The notes under the pieces are model-generated. The model made no database searches, was not told the DNA's origin, and was given only the letters and a program-made list of their open reading frames with translations. Source: Bombus terrestris (taxonomy: Eukaryota; Arthropoda; Insecta; Hymenoptera; Apidae). Taken from it: DNA of 64,000 nt. Shown piece by piece: positions 1 to 10,579 of this stretch. The DNA is taken from the NCBI RefSeq assembly GCF_910591885.1, contig NC_063275.1:5320501-5384500 (forward strand), read 5' to 3'. The stretch's first letter is position 1, and each line of letters opens with the position of its first letter. Made by a program: the position numbers and the translations under genes.

Positions 1-1
1 C

Positions 2-474
2 TAAACGTGCGTCTCAATCCAATTCATTGGCACGTAGGCACATAGAAATAATTGCACCTGCCCGAAGAGCCGGAAGCTTTTAACGAATTGCTCACTGAGC
101 AAAGTTTACATGTTATCAATAGTTTTACACAAAGAGTAATAGTTCGACGAAGTACAGTGCAACGTGAGTACCAGTATCGCTGAGAAAACTTGGAAATAAC
201 CGGAACTAAATGTAAGGTAATATAAAGTATATGTATAACCAGGAAGTTGAAACTAATGAAAATATATGTTAGGAATTATATAGAATGTGTGTAGCATAAA
301 ATTGTAATCGTTGCTCGCTCCGCACGCTCGTAAAAAAATGGTCCAACCTCACAACCGATCCGGCTCGCTCGCAAATTTGAAGTAAATCGCCTCCATATCG
401 AAGGACGAACGCAGGTGGGATTGGTTTTAGGTTAGGCTATAGCTTTCGAGCGAGCGCAGCGAGCGAGCAATGCG
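2..474 (+). repeat. First complete monomer, type A, 473 bp
   Basis: This is the first full monomer in the register used here. It has head H1 (CTCAATCCAATTCATTGG) and an A tail. It is 1 bp short because the tail reads CTATAGCTTTCGAG near 450 where nearly all other monomers read CTATAGTTTTTCGAG. It also has AACGAATTGC instead of ATCGAATTGC near 80, a change shared with the monomer at 44666. The sequence at position 1 is already in mid-array. Confidence 0.9.
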
Positions 475-1076
475 TAAACGTGCGTCACAAACCAATTGAT
501 TGGCACGAAGGTACATAGAAATAATTCAACCTGCCCGAAGAGCCGGAAGCTTTTATCGAATTGCTCACTGAGCAAAGTTTACATGTTATCAATAGTTTTA
601 CACAAAGAGTAATAGTTCGACGAAGTACAGTGCAACGTGAGTACCAGTATCGCTGAGAAAACTTGGAAATAACCGGAACTAAATGTAAGGAAATATAAAG
701 TATATGTATAACCAGGAAGTTGAAACTAATGAAAATATATGTTAGGAACTATGAAGTATGTGTGTAGCATGAAAATTGTAATCGTTGCTTGCTCGCAGCG
801 TGCGCTCGTAAAAATCTAGTCCAACCTCACAACCGATGCGGCTCGCTCTCAAATTTGAAGTAAATCGCCTTCTTATCGAAGGTCGAACGCCAGTGGGATT
901 GGTTTTAGGTTAGGCTATAGTTTTTCGAGCGAGCGCAGCGAGCGAGCAATGCGTAAACGTGCGTCACAAACCAATTGATTAGCACGTAGGTACACAGAAA
1001 TATTTGCACCTGCCCGAGGAGCCGGAAGCTTTTATCGAATTGCTCACTGAGCAAAGTTTACATGTTATCAATTGTT

Positions 1077-1091
1077 TTACACAAAGTGTAA
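1077..1091. repeat. Short perfect inverted repeat in some H2 monomers
   Basis: TTACACAAAGTGTAA has 6-bp arms around AAA. Most monomers instead have TTACACAAAGAGTAA, in which only the outer 4 bp pair. The perfect version is seen in H2-headed copies such as those starting at 954, 3803, 5230, 10933 and 12360. Confidence 0.8.
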
Positions 1092-1513
1092 TAGTTCGAC
1101 GAAGTACAGTGCAACGTGAGTACCAGTATCGCTGAGAAAACTTGGAACTAGCCGGAACTAAATGTAAGGAAATATAAAGTATATGTATAACCAGGAAGTT
1201 GAAACTAATGAAAATATATGTTAGGAATTATATAGAATGTGTGTAGCATAAAATTGTAATCGTTGCTCGCTCCGCACGCTCGTAAAAAAATGGTCCAACC
1301 TCACAACCGATCCGGCTCGCTCGCAAATTTGAAGTAAATCGCCTTCTTATCGAAGGTCGAACGCCAGTGGGATTGGTTTTATGTTAGGCTATAGTTTTTC
1401 GAGCGAGCGCAGCGAGCGAGCAATGCCTAAACGTGCGTCTCAATCCAATTCATTGGCACGTAGGCACATAGAAATAATTGCACCTGCCCGAAGAGCCGGA
1501 AGCTTCTATCGAA

Positions 1514-1528
1514 TTGCTCACTGAGCAA
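1514..1528. repeat. Short palindrome in the invariant middle
   Basis: TTGCTCACTGAGCAA has two perfect 7-bp inverted arms around one central C. It recurs once per monomer in nearly all 134 copies, so there are more than 100 in the window. The H4 lineage breaks it with one substitution (TTGCCCACTGAGCAA). A protein binding as a dimer is a possible reader, but nothing in the sequence identifies one. Confidence 0.85.
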
Positions 1529-1736
1529 AGTTTACATGTTATCAATAGTTTTACACAAAGAGTAATAGTTCGACGAAGTACAGTGCAACGTGAGTACCAG
1601 TATCGCTGAGAAAACTTGGAAATAACCGGAACTAAATGTAAGGAAATATAAAGTATATGTATAACCAGGAAGTTGAAACTAATGAAAATATATGTTAGGA
1701 ATTATATAGAATGTGTGTAGCATAAAATTGTAATCG

Positions 1737-1897
1737 TTGCTCGCTCCGCACGCTCGTAAAAAAATGGTCCAACCTCACAACCGATCCGGCTCGCTCGCAA
1801 ATTTGAAGTAAATCGCCTCCATATCGAAGGACGAACGCAGGTGGGATTGGTTTTAGGTTAGGCTATAGTTTTTCGAGCGAGCGCAGGGAGCGAGCAA
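1737..1897. repeat. Fold-back pair of G+C-rich arms in the monomer tail
   Basis: The tail contains TTGCTCGCTCCGCACGCTCG followed by an A run, and about 105-110 bp later a T run followed by CGAGCGAGCGCAGCGAGCGA and GCAA. The second arm is an imperfect inverted copy of the first, A run against T run included, so each tail could fold into a long hairpin of about 160 bp. A third, shorter element, GGCTCGCTCGC, sits between them. The layout resembles a small inverted-repeat (MITE-like) insert captured in the ancestral monomer, but I see no convincing target-site duplication. Confidence 0.7.
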
Positions 1898-2849
1898 TGC
1901 GTAAACGTGCGTCACAAACCAATTGATTGGCACGAAGGTACATAGAAATAATTGCACCTGCCCGAAGAGCCGGAAGCTTTTATCGAATTGCTCACTGAGC
2001 AAAGTTTACATGTTATCAATAGTTTTACACAAAGAGTAATAGTTCGACGAAGTACAGTGCAACGTGAGTACCAGTATCGCTGAGAAAACTTGGAAATAAC
2101 CGGAACTAAATGTAAGGAAATATAAAGTATATGTATAACCAGGAAGTTGGAACTAATGAAAATATATGTTAGGAATTATATAGAATGTGTGTAGCATAAA
2201 ATTGTAATCGTTGCTCGCTCCGCACGCTCGTAAAAAAATGGTCCAACCTCACAACCGATCCGGCTCGCTCGCAAATTTGAAGTAAATCGCCTCCATATCG
2301 AAGGACGAACGCAGGTGGGATTGGTTTTAGGTTAGGCTATAGTTTTTCGAGCGAGCGCAGCGAGCGAGCAATGCGTAAACGTGCGTCACAAACCAATTGA
2401 TTAGCACGTAGGTACACAGAAATATTTGCACCTGCCCGAGGAGCCGGAAGCTTTTATCGAATTGCTCACTGAGCAAAGCTTACATGTTATCAATTGTTTT
2501 ACACAAAGAGTAATAGTTCGACGAAGTACAGTGCAACGTGAGTACCAGTATCGCTGAGAAAACTTGGAACTAGCCGGAACTAAATGTAAGGAAATATAAA
2601 GTATATGTATAACCAGGAAGTTGAAACTAATGAAAATATATGTTAGGAATTATATAGAATGTGTGTAGCATAAAATTGTAATCGTTGCTCGCTCCGCACG
2701 CTCGTAAAAAAATGGTCCAACCTCACAACCGATCCGGCTCGCTCGCAAATTTGAAGTAAATCGCCTCCATATCGAAGGACGAACGCAGGTGGGATTGGTT
2801 TTAGGTTAGGCTATAGTTTTTCGAGCGAGCGCAGCGAGCGAGCAATGGG

Positions 2850-3328
2850 TAAACGTGCGTCACAAACCAATTGATTGGCACGAAGGTACATAGAAATAAT
2901 TGCACCTGCCCGAAGAGCCGGAAGCTTTTATCGAATTGCTCACTGAGCAAAGTTTACATGTTATCAATAGTTTTACACAAAGAGTAATAGTTCGACGAAG
3001 TAAAGTGCAACGTGAGTACCAGTATCGCTGAGAAAACTTGGAAATAACCGGAACTAAATGTAAGGAAATATAAAGTATATGTATAACCAGGAAGTTGAAA
3101 CTAATGAAAATATATGTTAGGAACTATGAAGTATGTGTGTAGCTTGAAAATTGTAATCGTTGCTTGCTCGCAGCGTGCGCTCGTAAAAATCTAGTCCAAC
3201 CTCACAACCGATGCGGCTCGCTCTCAAATTTGAAGTAAATCGCCTTCTTATCGAAGGTCGAACGCCAGTGGGATTGGTTTTATGTTAGGCTATAGTTTTT
3301 CGAGCGAGCGCAGCGAGCGAGCAATGCC
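2850..3328 (+). repeat. Reference type B monomer (479 bp)
   Basis: Representative of the longer form. It shares the middle of type A but has a different tail: AGGAACTATGAAGTATG replaces AGGAATTATATAGAATG, TTGCTTGCTCGCAGCGTG replaces TTGCTCGCTCCGCACG, ATCTAGTCC replaces ATGGTCC, GATGCGGCTCGCTCTC replaces GATCCGGCTCGCTCGC, and CCTTCTTATCGAAGG replaces CCTCCATATCGAAGG. The net gain of 5 bp arises between AGGAACTA and TAGTCC. The B tail normally reads TTTTATGTTAGG, so the TTAGGTTAGG of type A is broken by one base. The word CCTTCTTATCGAAGG has perfect 5-bp inverted arms, which type A lacks. This copy also has AAAGTGC for ACAGTGC and GCTTGAAAA for GCATGAAAA. Confidence 0.93.
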
Positions 3329-3802
3329 TAAACGTGCGTCTCAATCCAATTCATTGGCACGTAGGCACATAGAAATAATTGCACCTGCCCGAAGAGCCGG
3401 AAGCTTTTATCGAATTGCTCACTGAGCAAAGTTTACATGTTATCAAAAGTTTTACACAAAGAGTAATAGTTCGACGAAGTACAGTGCAACGTGAGTACCA
3501 GTATCGCTGAGAAAACTTGGAAATAACCGGAACTAAATGTAAGGAAATATAAAGTATATGTATAACCAGGAAGTTGGAACTAATGAAAATATATGTTAGG
3601 AATTATATAGAATGTGTGTAGCATAAAATTGTAATCGTTGCTCGCTCCGCACGCTCGTAAAAAAATGGTCCAACCTCACAACCGATCCGGCTCGCTCGCA
3701 AATTTGAAGTAAATCGCCTCCATATCGAAGGACGAACGCAGGTGGGATTGGTTTTAGGTTAGGCTATAGTTTTTCGAGCGAGCGCAGCGAGCGAGCAATG
3801 CG

Positions 3803-4276
3803 TAAACGTGCGTCACAAACCAATTGATTAGCACGTAGGTACACAGAAATATTTGCACCTGCCCGAGGAGCCGGAAGCTTTTATCGAATTGCTCACTGAG
3901 CAAAGCTTACATGTTATCAATTGTTTTACACAAAGTGTAATAGTTCGACGAAGTACAGTGCAACGTGAGTACCAGTATCGCTGAGAAAACTTGGAACTAG
4001 CCGGAACTAAATGTAAGGAAATATAAAGTATATGTATAACCAGGAAGTTGAAACTAATGAAAATATATGTTAGGAATTATATAGAATGTGTGTAGCATAA
4101 AATTGTAATCGTTGCTCGCTCCGCACGCTCGTAAAAAAATGGTCCAACCTCACAACCGATCCGGCTCGCTCGCAAATTTGAAGTAAATCGCCTCCATATC
4201 GAAGGACGAACGCAGGTGGGATTGGTTTTAGGTTAGGCTATAGTTTTTCGAGCGAGCGCAGCGAGCGAGCAATGGG
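3803..4276 (+). repeat. Monomer with head variant H2
   Basis: Head H2 is recognised by CACAAACCAATTGATTAGCA, ACACAGAAATATTTGC and CTGCCCGAGGAGCC, and is usually followed in the middle by TCAATTGTTTTACAC and GGAACTAGCC or GGAACTAACC. In this and some related copies the middle reads CACAAAGTGTAATAG, which completes a perfect 6-bp stem. The copies at 2376, 3803 and 10933 also read AAAGCTTAC for AAAGTTTAC, which creates a second AAGCTT. H2 monomers recur at, for example, 954, 2376, 5230, 12360, 42765, 46088, 48952 and 57065, with A or B tails. Confidence 0.88.
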
Positions 4277-7130
4277 TAAACGTGCGTCACAAACCAATTG
4301 ATTGGCACGAAGGTACATAGAAATAATTGCACCTGCCCGAAGAGCCGGAAGCTTTTATCGAATTGCTCACTGAGCAAAGTTTACATGTTATCAATAGTTT
4401 TACACAAAGAGTAATAGTTCGACGAAGTAAAGTGCAACGTGAGTACCAGTATCGCTGAGAAAACTTGGAAATAACCGGAACTAAATGTAAGGAAATATAA
4501 AGTATATGTATAACCAGGAAGTTGAAACTAATGAAAATATATGTTAGGAACTATGAAGTATGTGTGTAGCTTGAAAATTGTAATCGTTGCTTGCTCGCAG
4601 CGTGCGCTCGTAAAAATCTAGTCCAACCTCACAACCGATGCGGCTCGCTCTCAAATTTGAAGTAAATCGCCTTCTTATCGAAGGTCGAACGCCAGTGGGA
4701 TTGGTTTTATGTTAGGCTATAGTTTTTCGAGCGAGCGCAGCGAGCGAGCAATGCCTAAACGTGCGTCTCAATCCAATTCATTGGCACGTAGGCACATAGA
4801 AATAATTGCACCTGCCCGAAGAGCCGGAAGCTTTTATCGAATTGCTCACTGAGCAAAGTTTACATGTTATCAATAGTTTTACACAAAGAGTAATAGTTCG
4901 ACGAAGTACAGTGCAACGTGAGTACCAGTATCGCTGAGAAAACTTGGAAATAACCGGAACTAAATGTAAGGAAATATAAAGTATATGTATAACCAGGAAG
5001 TTGGAACTAATGAAAATATATGTTAGGAATTATATAGAATGTGTGTAGCATAAAATTGTAATCGTTGCTCGCTCCGCACGCTCGTAAAAAAATGGTCCAA
5101 CCTCACAACCGATCCGGCTCGCTCGCAAATTTGAAGTAAATCGCCTCCATATCGAAGGACGAACGCAGGTGGGATTGGTTTTAGGTTAGGCTATAGTTTT
5201 TCGAGCGAGCGCAGCGAGCGAGCAATGCGTAAACGTGCGTCACAAACCAATTGATTAGCACGTAGGTACACAGAAATATTTGCACCTGCCCGAGGAGCCG
5301 GAAGCTTTTATCGAATTGCTCACTGAGCAAAGTTTACATGTTATCAATTGTTTTACACAAAGTGTAATAGTTCGACGAAGTACAGTGCAACGTGAGTACC
5401 AGTATCGCTGAGAAAACTTGGAACTAGCCGGAACTAAATGTAAGGAAATATAAAGTATATGTATAACCAGGAAGTTGAAACTAATGAAAATATATGTTAG
5501 GAATTATATAGAATGTGTGTAGCATAAAATTGTAATCGTTGCTCGCTCCGCACGCTCGTAAAAAAATGGTCCAACCTCACAACCGATCCGGCTCGCTCGC
5601 AAATTTGAAGTAAATCGCCTCCATATCGAAGGACGAACGCAGGTGGGATTGGTTTTAGGTTAGGCTATAGTTTTTCTAGCGAGCGCAGCGAGCGAGCAAT
5701 GGGTAAACGTGCGTCACAAACCAATTGATTGGCACGAAGGTACATAGAAATAATTGCACCTGCCCGAAGAGCCGGAAGCTTTTATCGAATTGCTCACTGA
5801 GCAAAGTTTAAATGTTATCAATAGTTTTACACAAAGAGTAATAGTTCGACGAAGTACAGTGCAACGTGAGTACCAGTATCGCTGAGAAAACTTGGAAATA
5901 ACCGGAACTAAATGTAAGGAAATATAAAGTATATGTATAACCAGGAAGTTGAAACTAATGAAAATATATGTTAGGAACTATGAAGTATGTGTGTAGCATG
6001 AAAATTGTAATCGTTGCTTGCTCGCAGCGTGCGCTCGTAAAAATCTAGTCCAACCTCACAACCGATGCGGCTCGCTCTCAAATTTGAAGTAAATCGCCTT
6101 CTTATCGAAGGTCGAACGCCAGTGGGATTGGTTTTATGTTAGGCTATAGTTTTTCGAGCGAGCGCAGCGAGCGAGCAATGCCTAAACGTGCGTCTCAATC
6201 CAATTCATTGGCACGTAGGCACATAGAAATAATTGCACCTGCCCGAAGAGCCGGAAGCTTTTATCGAATTGCTCACTGAGCAAAGTTTACATGTTATCAA
6301 TAGTTTTACACAAAGAGTAATAGTTCGACGAAGTACAGTGCAACGTGAGTACCAGTATCGCTGAGAAAACTTGGAAATAACCGGAACTAAATGTAAGGAA
6401 ATATAAAGTATATGTATAACCAGGAAGTTGAAACTAATGAAAATATATGTTAGGAATTATATAGAATGTGTGTAGCATAAAATTGTAATCGTTGCTCGCT
6501 CCGCACGCTCGTAAAAAAATGGTCCAACCTCACAACCGATCCGGCTCGCTCGCAAATTTGAAGTAAATCGCCTCCATATCGAAGGACGAACGCAGGTGGG
6601 ATTGGTTTTAGGTTAGGCTATAGTTTTTCGAGCGAGCGCAGCGAGCGAGCAATGCGTAAACGTGCGTCACAAACCAATTGATTGGCACGAAGGTACATAG
6701 AAATAATTGCACCTGCCCGAAGAGCCGGAAGCTTTTATCGAATTGCTCACTGAGCAAAGTTTACATGTTATCAATAGTTTTACACAAAGAGTAATAGTTC
6801 GACGAAGTACAGTGCAACGTGAGTACCAGTATCGCTGAGAAAACTTGGAAATAACCGGAACTAAATGTAAGGAAATATAAAGTATATGTATAACCAGGAA
6901 GTTGAAACTAATGAAAATATATGTTAGGAATTATATAGAATGTGTGTAGCATAAAATTGTAATCGTTGCTCGCTCCGCACGCTCGTAAAAAAATGGTCCA
7001 ACCTCACAACCGATCCGGCTCGCTCGCAAATTTGAAGTAAATCGCCTCCATATCGAAGGACGAACGCAGGTGGGATTGGTTTTAGGTTAGCCTATAGTTT
7101 TTCGAGCGAGCGCAGCGAGCGAGCAATGCG

Positions 7131-7609
7131 TAAACGTGCGTCACAAACCAATTGATTGGCACGAAGGTACATAGAAATAATTGCACCTGCCCGAAGAGCC
7201 GGAAGCTTTTATCGAATTGCTCACTGAGCAAAGTTTACATGTTATCAATAGTTTTACACAAAGAGTAATAGTTCGACGAAGTACAGTGCAACGTGAGTAC
7301 CAGTATCGCTGAGAAAACTTGGAAATAACCGGAACTAAATGTAAGGAAATATAAAGTATATGTATAACCAGGAAGTTGAAACTAATGAAAATATATGTTA
7401 GGAACTATGAAGTATGTGTGTAGCATGAAAATTGTAATCGTTGCTTGCTCGCAGCGTGCGCTCGTAAAAATCTAGTCCAACCTCACAACCGATGCGGCTC
7501 GCTCTCAAATTTGAAGTAAATCGCCTTCTTATCGAAGGTCGAACGCCAGTGGGATTGGTTTTATGTTAGGCTTTAGTTTTTCGAGCGAGCGCAGCGAGCG
7601 AGCAATGCC
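7131..7609 (+). repeat. Monomer with head variant H3 and B tail
   Basis: Head H3 reads CACAAACCAATTGATTGG then CACGAAGGTACATAG and TAATTGCACCTGCCCGAAG. It is the commonest head in the left half and occurs with both A tails (for example 6657, 9032, 17589) and B tails (this copy, 9506, 15688). A sub-version with TTGAATGG in place of TTGATTGG marks monomers at 17115, 21870, 23292, 27099 and 28521, which helps trace block copying. Confidence 0.85.
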
Positions 7610-8083
7610 TAAACGTGCGTCTCAATCCAATTCATTGGCACGTAGGCACATAGAAATAATTGCACCTGCCCGAAGAGCCGGAAGCTTTTATCGAATTGCT
7701 CACTGAGCAAAGTTTACATGTTATCAATAGTTTTACACAGAGAGTAATAGTTCGACGAAGTACAGTGCAACGTGAGTACCAGTATCGCTGAGAAAACTTG
7801 GAAATAACCGGAACTAAATGTAAGGAAATATAAAGTATATGTATAACCAGGAAGTTGAAACTAATGAAAATATATGTTAGGAATTATATAGAATGTGTGT
7901 AGCATAAAATTGTAATCGTTGCTCGCTCCGCACGCTCGTAAAAAAATGGTCCAACCTCACAACCGATCCGGCTCGCTCGCAAATTTGAAGTAAATCGCCT
8001 CCATATCGAAGGACGAACGCAGGTGGGATTGGTTTTAGGTTAGGCTATAGTTTTTCGAGCGAGCGCAGCGAGCGAGCAATGCG

Positions 8084-8557
8084 TAAACGTGCGTCACAAA
8101 CCAATTGATTGGCACGAAGGTACATAGAAATATTTGCACCAGCCCGAGGAGCCGGAAGCTTTTATCGAATTGCCCACTGAGCAAAGTTTACATGTTATCA
8201 ATAGTTTTACACAAAGAGTAATAGTTCGACGAAGTGCAGTACAACGTGAGTACCAATATCGCTGAGAAAACTTGGAAATAACAGGAAATATATGTAAGGA
8301 AATATAAAGTATATGTATGACCAGGAAGTTGAATCTAATGAAAATATATGTTAGGAATTACAAAGAATGTGTGTAGCATAAAATTGTAATCGTTGCTCGC
8401 TCCGCACGCTCGTAATAAAATGGTCCAACCTCACAACCGATCCGGCTCGCTCGCAAATTTGAAGTAAATCGCCTCCATATCGAAGGACGAACGCAGGTGG
8501 GATTGGTTTTAGGTTAGGCTATAGTTTTTCGAGCGAGCGCAGCGAGCGAGCAATGCC
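8084..8557 (+). repeat. Monomer with head variant H4 and its own middle changes
   Basis: H4 reads like H3 up to ACATAG, then ATTTGCACCAGCCCGAGGAG. This copy carries linked changes rarely seen elsewhere: TTGCCCACTGAGCAA (palindrome broken by one base), GAAGTGCAGTAC, CCAATATCGC, AACAGGAAATATATG, GTATGACCAGG, TTGAATCTAATG and ATTACAAAGAATG. The same linked set appears at 19016, 24245, 29474, 30422, 37072 (with an H1 start) and 38020. Because the changes extend through the middle, this is the most divergent full-length lineage apart from type C tails. Confidence 0.88.
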
Positions 8558-10579
8558 TAAACGTGCGTCTCAATCCAATTCATTGGCACGTAGGCACATA
8601 GAAATAATTGCACCTGCCCGAAGAGCCGGAAGCTTTTATCGAATTGCTCACTGAGCAAAGTTTACATGTTATCAATAGTTTTACACAAAGAGTAATAGTT
8701 CGACGAAGTACAGTGCAACGTGAGTACCAGTATCGCTGAGAAAACTTGGAAATAACCGGAACTAAATGTAAGGAAATATAAAGTATATGTATAACCAGGA
8801 AGTTGAAACTAATGAAAATATATGTTAGGAATTATATAGAATGTGTGTAGCATAAAATTGTAATCGTTGCTCGCTCCGCACGCTCGTAAAAAAATGGTCC
8901 AACCTCACAACCGATCCGGCTCGCTCGCAAATTTGAAGTAAATCGCCTCCATATCGAAGGACGAACGCAGGTGGGATTGGTTTTAGGTTAGGCTATAGTT
9001 TTTCGAGCGAGCGCAGCGAGCGAGCAATGCGTAAACGTGCGTCACAAACCAATTGATTGGCACGAAGGTACATAGAAATAATTGCACCTGCCCGAAGAGC
9101 CGGAAGCTTTTATCGAATTGCTCACTGAGCAAAGTTTACATGTTATCAATAGTTTTACACAAAGAGTAATAGTTCGACGAAGTACAGTGCAACGTGAGTA
9201 CCAGTATCGCTGAGAAAACTTGGAAATAACCGGAACTAAATGTAAGGAAATATAAAGTATATGTATAACCAGGAAGTTGAAACTAATGAAAATATATGTT
9301 AGGAATTATATAGAATGTGTGTAGCATAAAATTGTAATCGTTGCTCGCTCCGCACGCTCGTAAAAAAATGGTCCAACCTCACAACCGATCCGGCTCGCTC
9401 GCAAATTTGAAGTAAATCGCCTCCATATCGAAGGACGAACGCAGGTGGGATTGGTTTTAGGTTAGCCTATAGTTTTTCGAGCGAGCGCAGCGAGCGAGCA
9501 ATGCGTAAACGTGCGTCACAAACCAATTGATTGGCACGAAGGTACATAGAAATAATTGCACCTGCCCGAAGAGCCGGAAGCTTTTATCGAATTGCTCACT
9601 GAGCAAAGTTTACATGTTATCAATAGTTTTACACAAAGAGTAATAGTTCGACGAAGTACAGTGCAACGTGAGTACCAGTATCGCTGAGAAAACTTGGAAA
9701 TAACCGGAACTAAATGTAAGGAAATATAAAGTATATGTATAACCAGGAAGTTGAAACTAATGAAAATATATGTTAGGAACTATGAAGTATGTGTGTAGCA
9801 TGAAAATTGTAATCGTTGCTTGCTCGCAGCGTGCGCTCGTAAAAATCTAGTCCAACCTCACAACCGATGCGGCTCGCTCTCAAATTTGAAGTAAATCGCC
9901 TTCTTATCGAAGGTCGAACGCCAGTGGGATTGGTTTTATGTTAGGCTATAGTTTCTCGAGCGAGCGCAGCGAGCGAGCAATGCCTAAACGTGCGTCTCAA
10001 TCCAATTCATTGGCACGTAGGCACATAGAAATAATTGCACCTGCCCGAAGAGCCGGAAGCTTTTATCGAATTGCTCACTGAGCAAAGTTTACATGTTATC
10101 AATAGTTTTACACAGAGAGTAATAGTTCGACGAAGTACAGTGCAACGTGAGTACCAGTATCGCTGAGAAAACTTGGAAATAACCGGAACTAAATGTAAGG
10201 AAATATAAAGTATATGTATAACCAGGAAGTTGAAACTAATGAAAATATATGTTAGGAATTATATAGAATGTGTGTAGCATAAAATTGTAATCGTTGCTCG
10301 CTCCGCACGCTCGTAAAAAAATGGTCCAACCTCACAACCGATCCGGCTCGCTCGCAAATTTGAAGTAAATCGCCTCCATATCGAAGGACGAACGCAGGTG
10401 GGATTGGTTTTAGGTTAGGCTATAGTTTTTCGAGCGAGCGCAGCGAGCGAGCAATGCGTAAACGTGCGTCACAAACCAATTGATTGGCACGAAGGTACAT
10501 AGAAATAATTGCACCTGCCCGAAGAGCCGGAAGCTTTTATCGAATTGCTCACTGAGCAAAGTTTACATGTTATCAATAG

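Larger units (their letters stand above)
1428..1901 (+). repeat. Reference type A monomer (474 bp) and its anatomy
   Basis: Representative of the commoner form. The head (about 1428-1510) carries the H1 signature CTCAATCCAATTCATTGG followed by CACGTAGGCAC. The middle (about 1511-1690) is almost invariant through the window and contains the palindrome TTGCTCACTGAGCAA and TTCGACGAA. The tail (about 1691-1901) is marked by AGGAATTATATAGAATG, GCTCGCTCCGCACGCTCG, a run of seven A, GATCCGGCTCGCTCGC, CGCCTCCATATCGAAGG and TTAGGTTAGG, and ends in the G+C-rich GAGC direct repeats. Counting this period gives 198 G+C of 474 (about 42%). No reading frame is meaningfully open. This copy has one private change, GCGCAGGGAG for GCGCAGCGAG near 1885. 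Confidence 0.95.
1902..7609 (+). repeat. Trimer higher-order repeat, 1,427 bp, four units
   Basis: Starts at 1902, 3329, 4756 and 6183, with the next phase point at 7610, are exactly 1,427 bp apart, each unit being A-A-B (474+474+479). Units starting at 3329 and 4756 are H1-A, H2-A, H3-B, the B monomer preceded by GGGTAAACG; the unit at 6183 has H3 in place of H2. The unit at 1902 opens with H3 rather than H1. The same 1,427-bp rhythm returns around 10459-16166. Confidence 0.88.
3450..8083 (+). repeat. Block copied 7,130 bp downstream (left copy)
   Basis: This block matches about 10580-15213 with a constant 7,130-bp offset (15 monomers). Shared private markers include AAAGCTTAC with GTGTAATAG in the H2 monomers at 3803/10933, AAATGTTATC in the B monomers at 5704/12834, GGTTAGCCTATAG at 7085/14215, CTTTAG at 7571/14701 and CACAGAGAG in the H1 monomers at 7610/14740. 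The match ends where the left copy goes into an H4 monomer at 8084 and the right copy into H3 at 15214. I noted only a handful of differences. Confidence 0.82.
6183..10458 (+). repeat. Five-monomer offset duplication, 2,375 bp
   Basis: Monomers 6183-8083 (H1-A, H3-A with GGTTAGCC, H3-B, H1-A with CACAGAGAG) are repeated in the same order at 8558-10458, offset 2,375 bp. The H4 monomer at 8084-8557 separates the two runs and occurs once here. Differences include CTTTAGTTTTTC at about 7571 against CTATAGTTTCTC at about 9946. Confidence 0.8.

Noticed and set aside
1850..1860. True telomere repeat
   Set aside because: Only two TTAGG units occur per A tail and they are embedded in a fixed monomer context; there is no run of TTAGG anywhere in the window.
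1737..1897. Intact MITE with target-site duplication
   Set aside because: The arms face each other, but the flanks (GTAATCG on the left, TGCGTAA or TGCCTAA on the right) do not form a clear duplication, so I report only a fold-back structure.
1428..1901. CENP-B box
   Set aside because: I looked for the core TTCG-N4-A-N2-CGGG on both strands of the monomer; TTCGACGAAG, TTCGAGCGAG and CCCGAAGAGCC do not fit it.
3250..3275. Pol III B box or tRNA-like segment on the minus strand of type B tails (GGCGTTCGACC)
   Set aside because: The match to the B-box pattern is incomplete at its last position, type A lacks it in part, and no A box or cloverleaf is visible.
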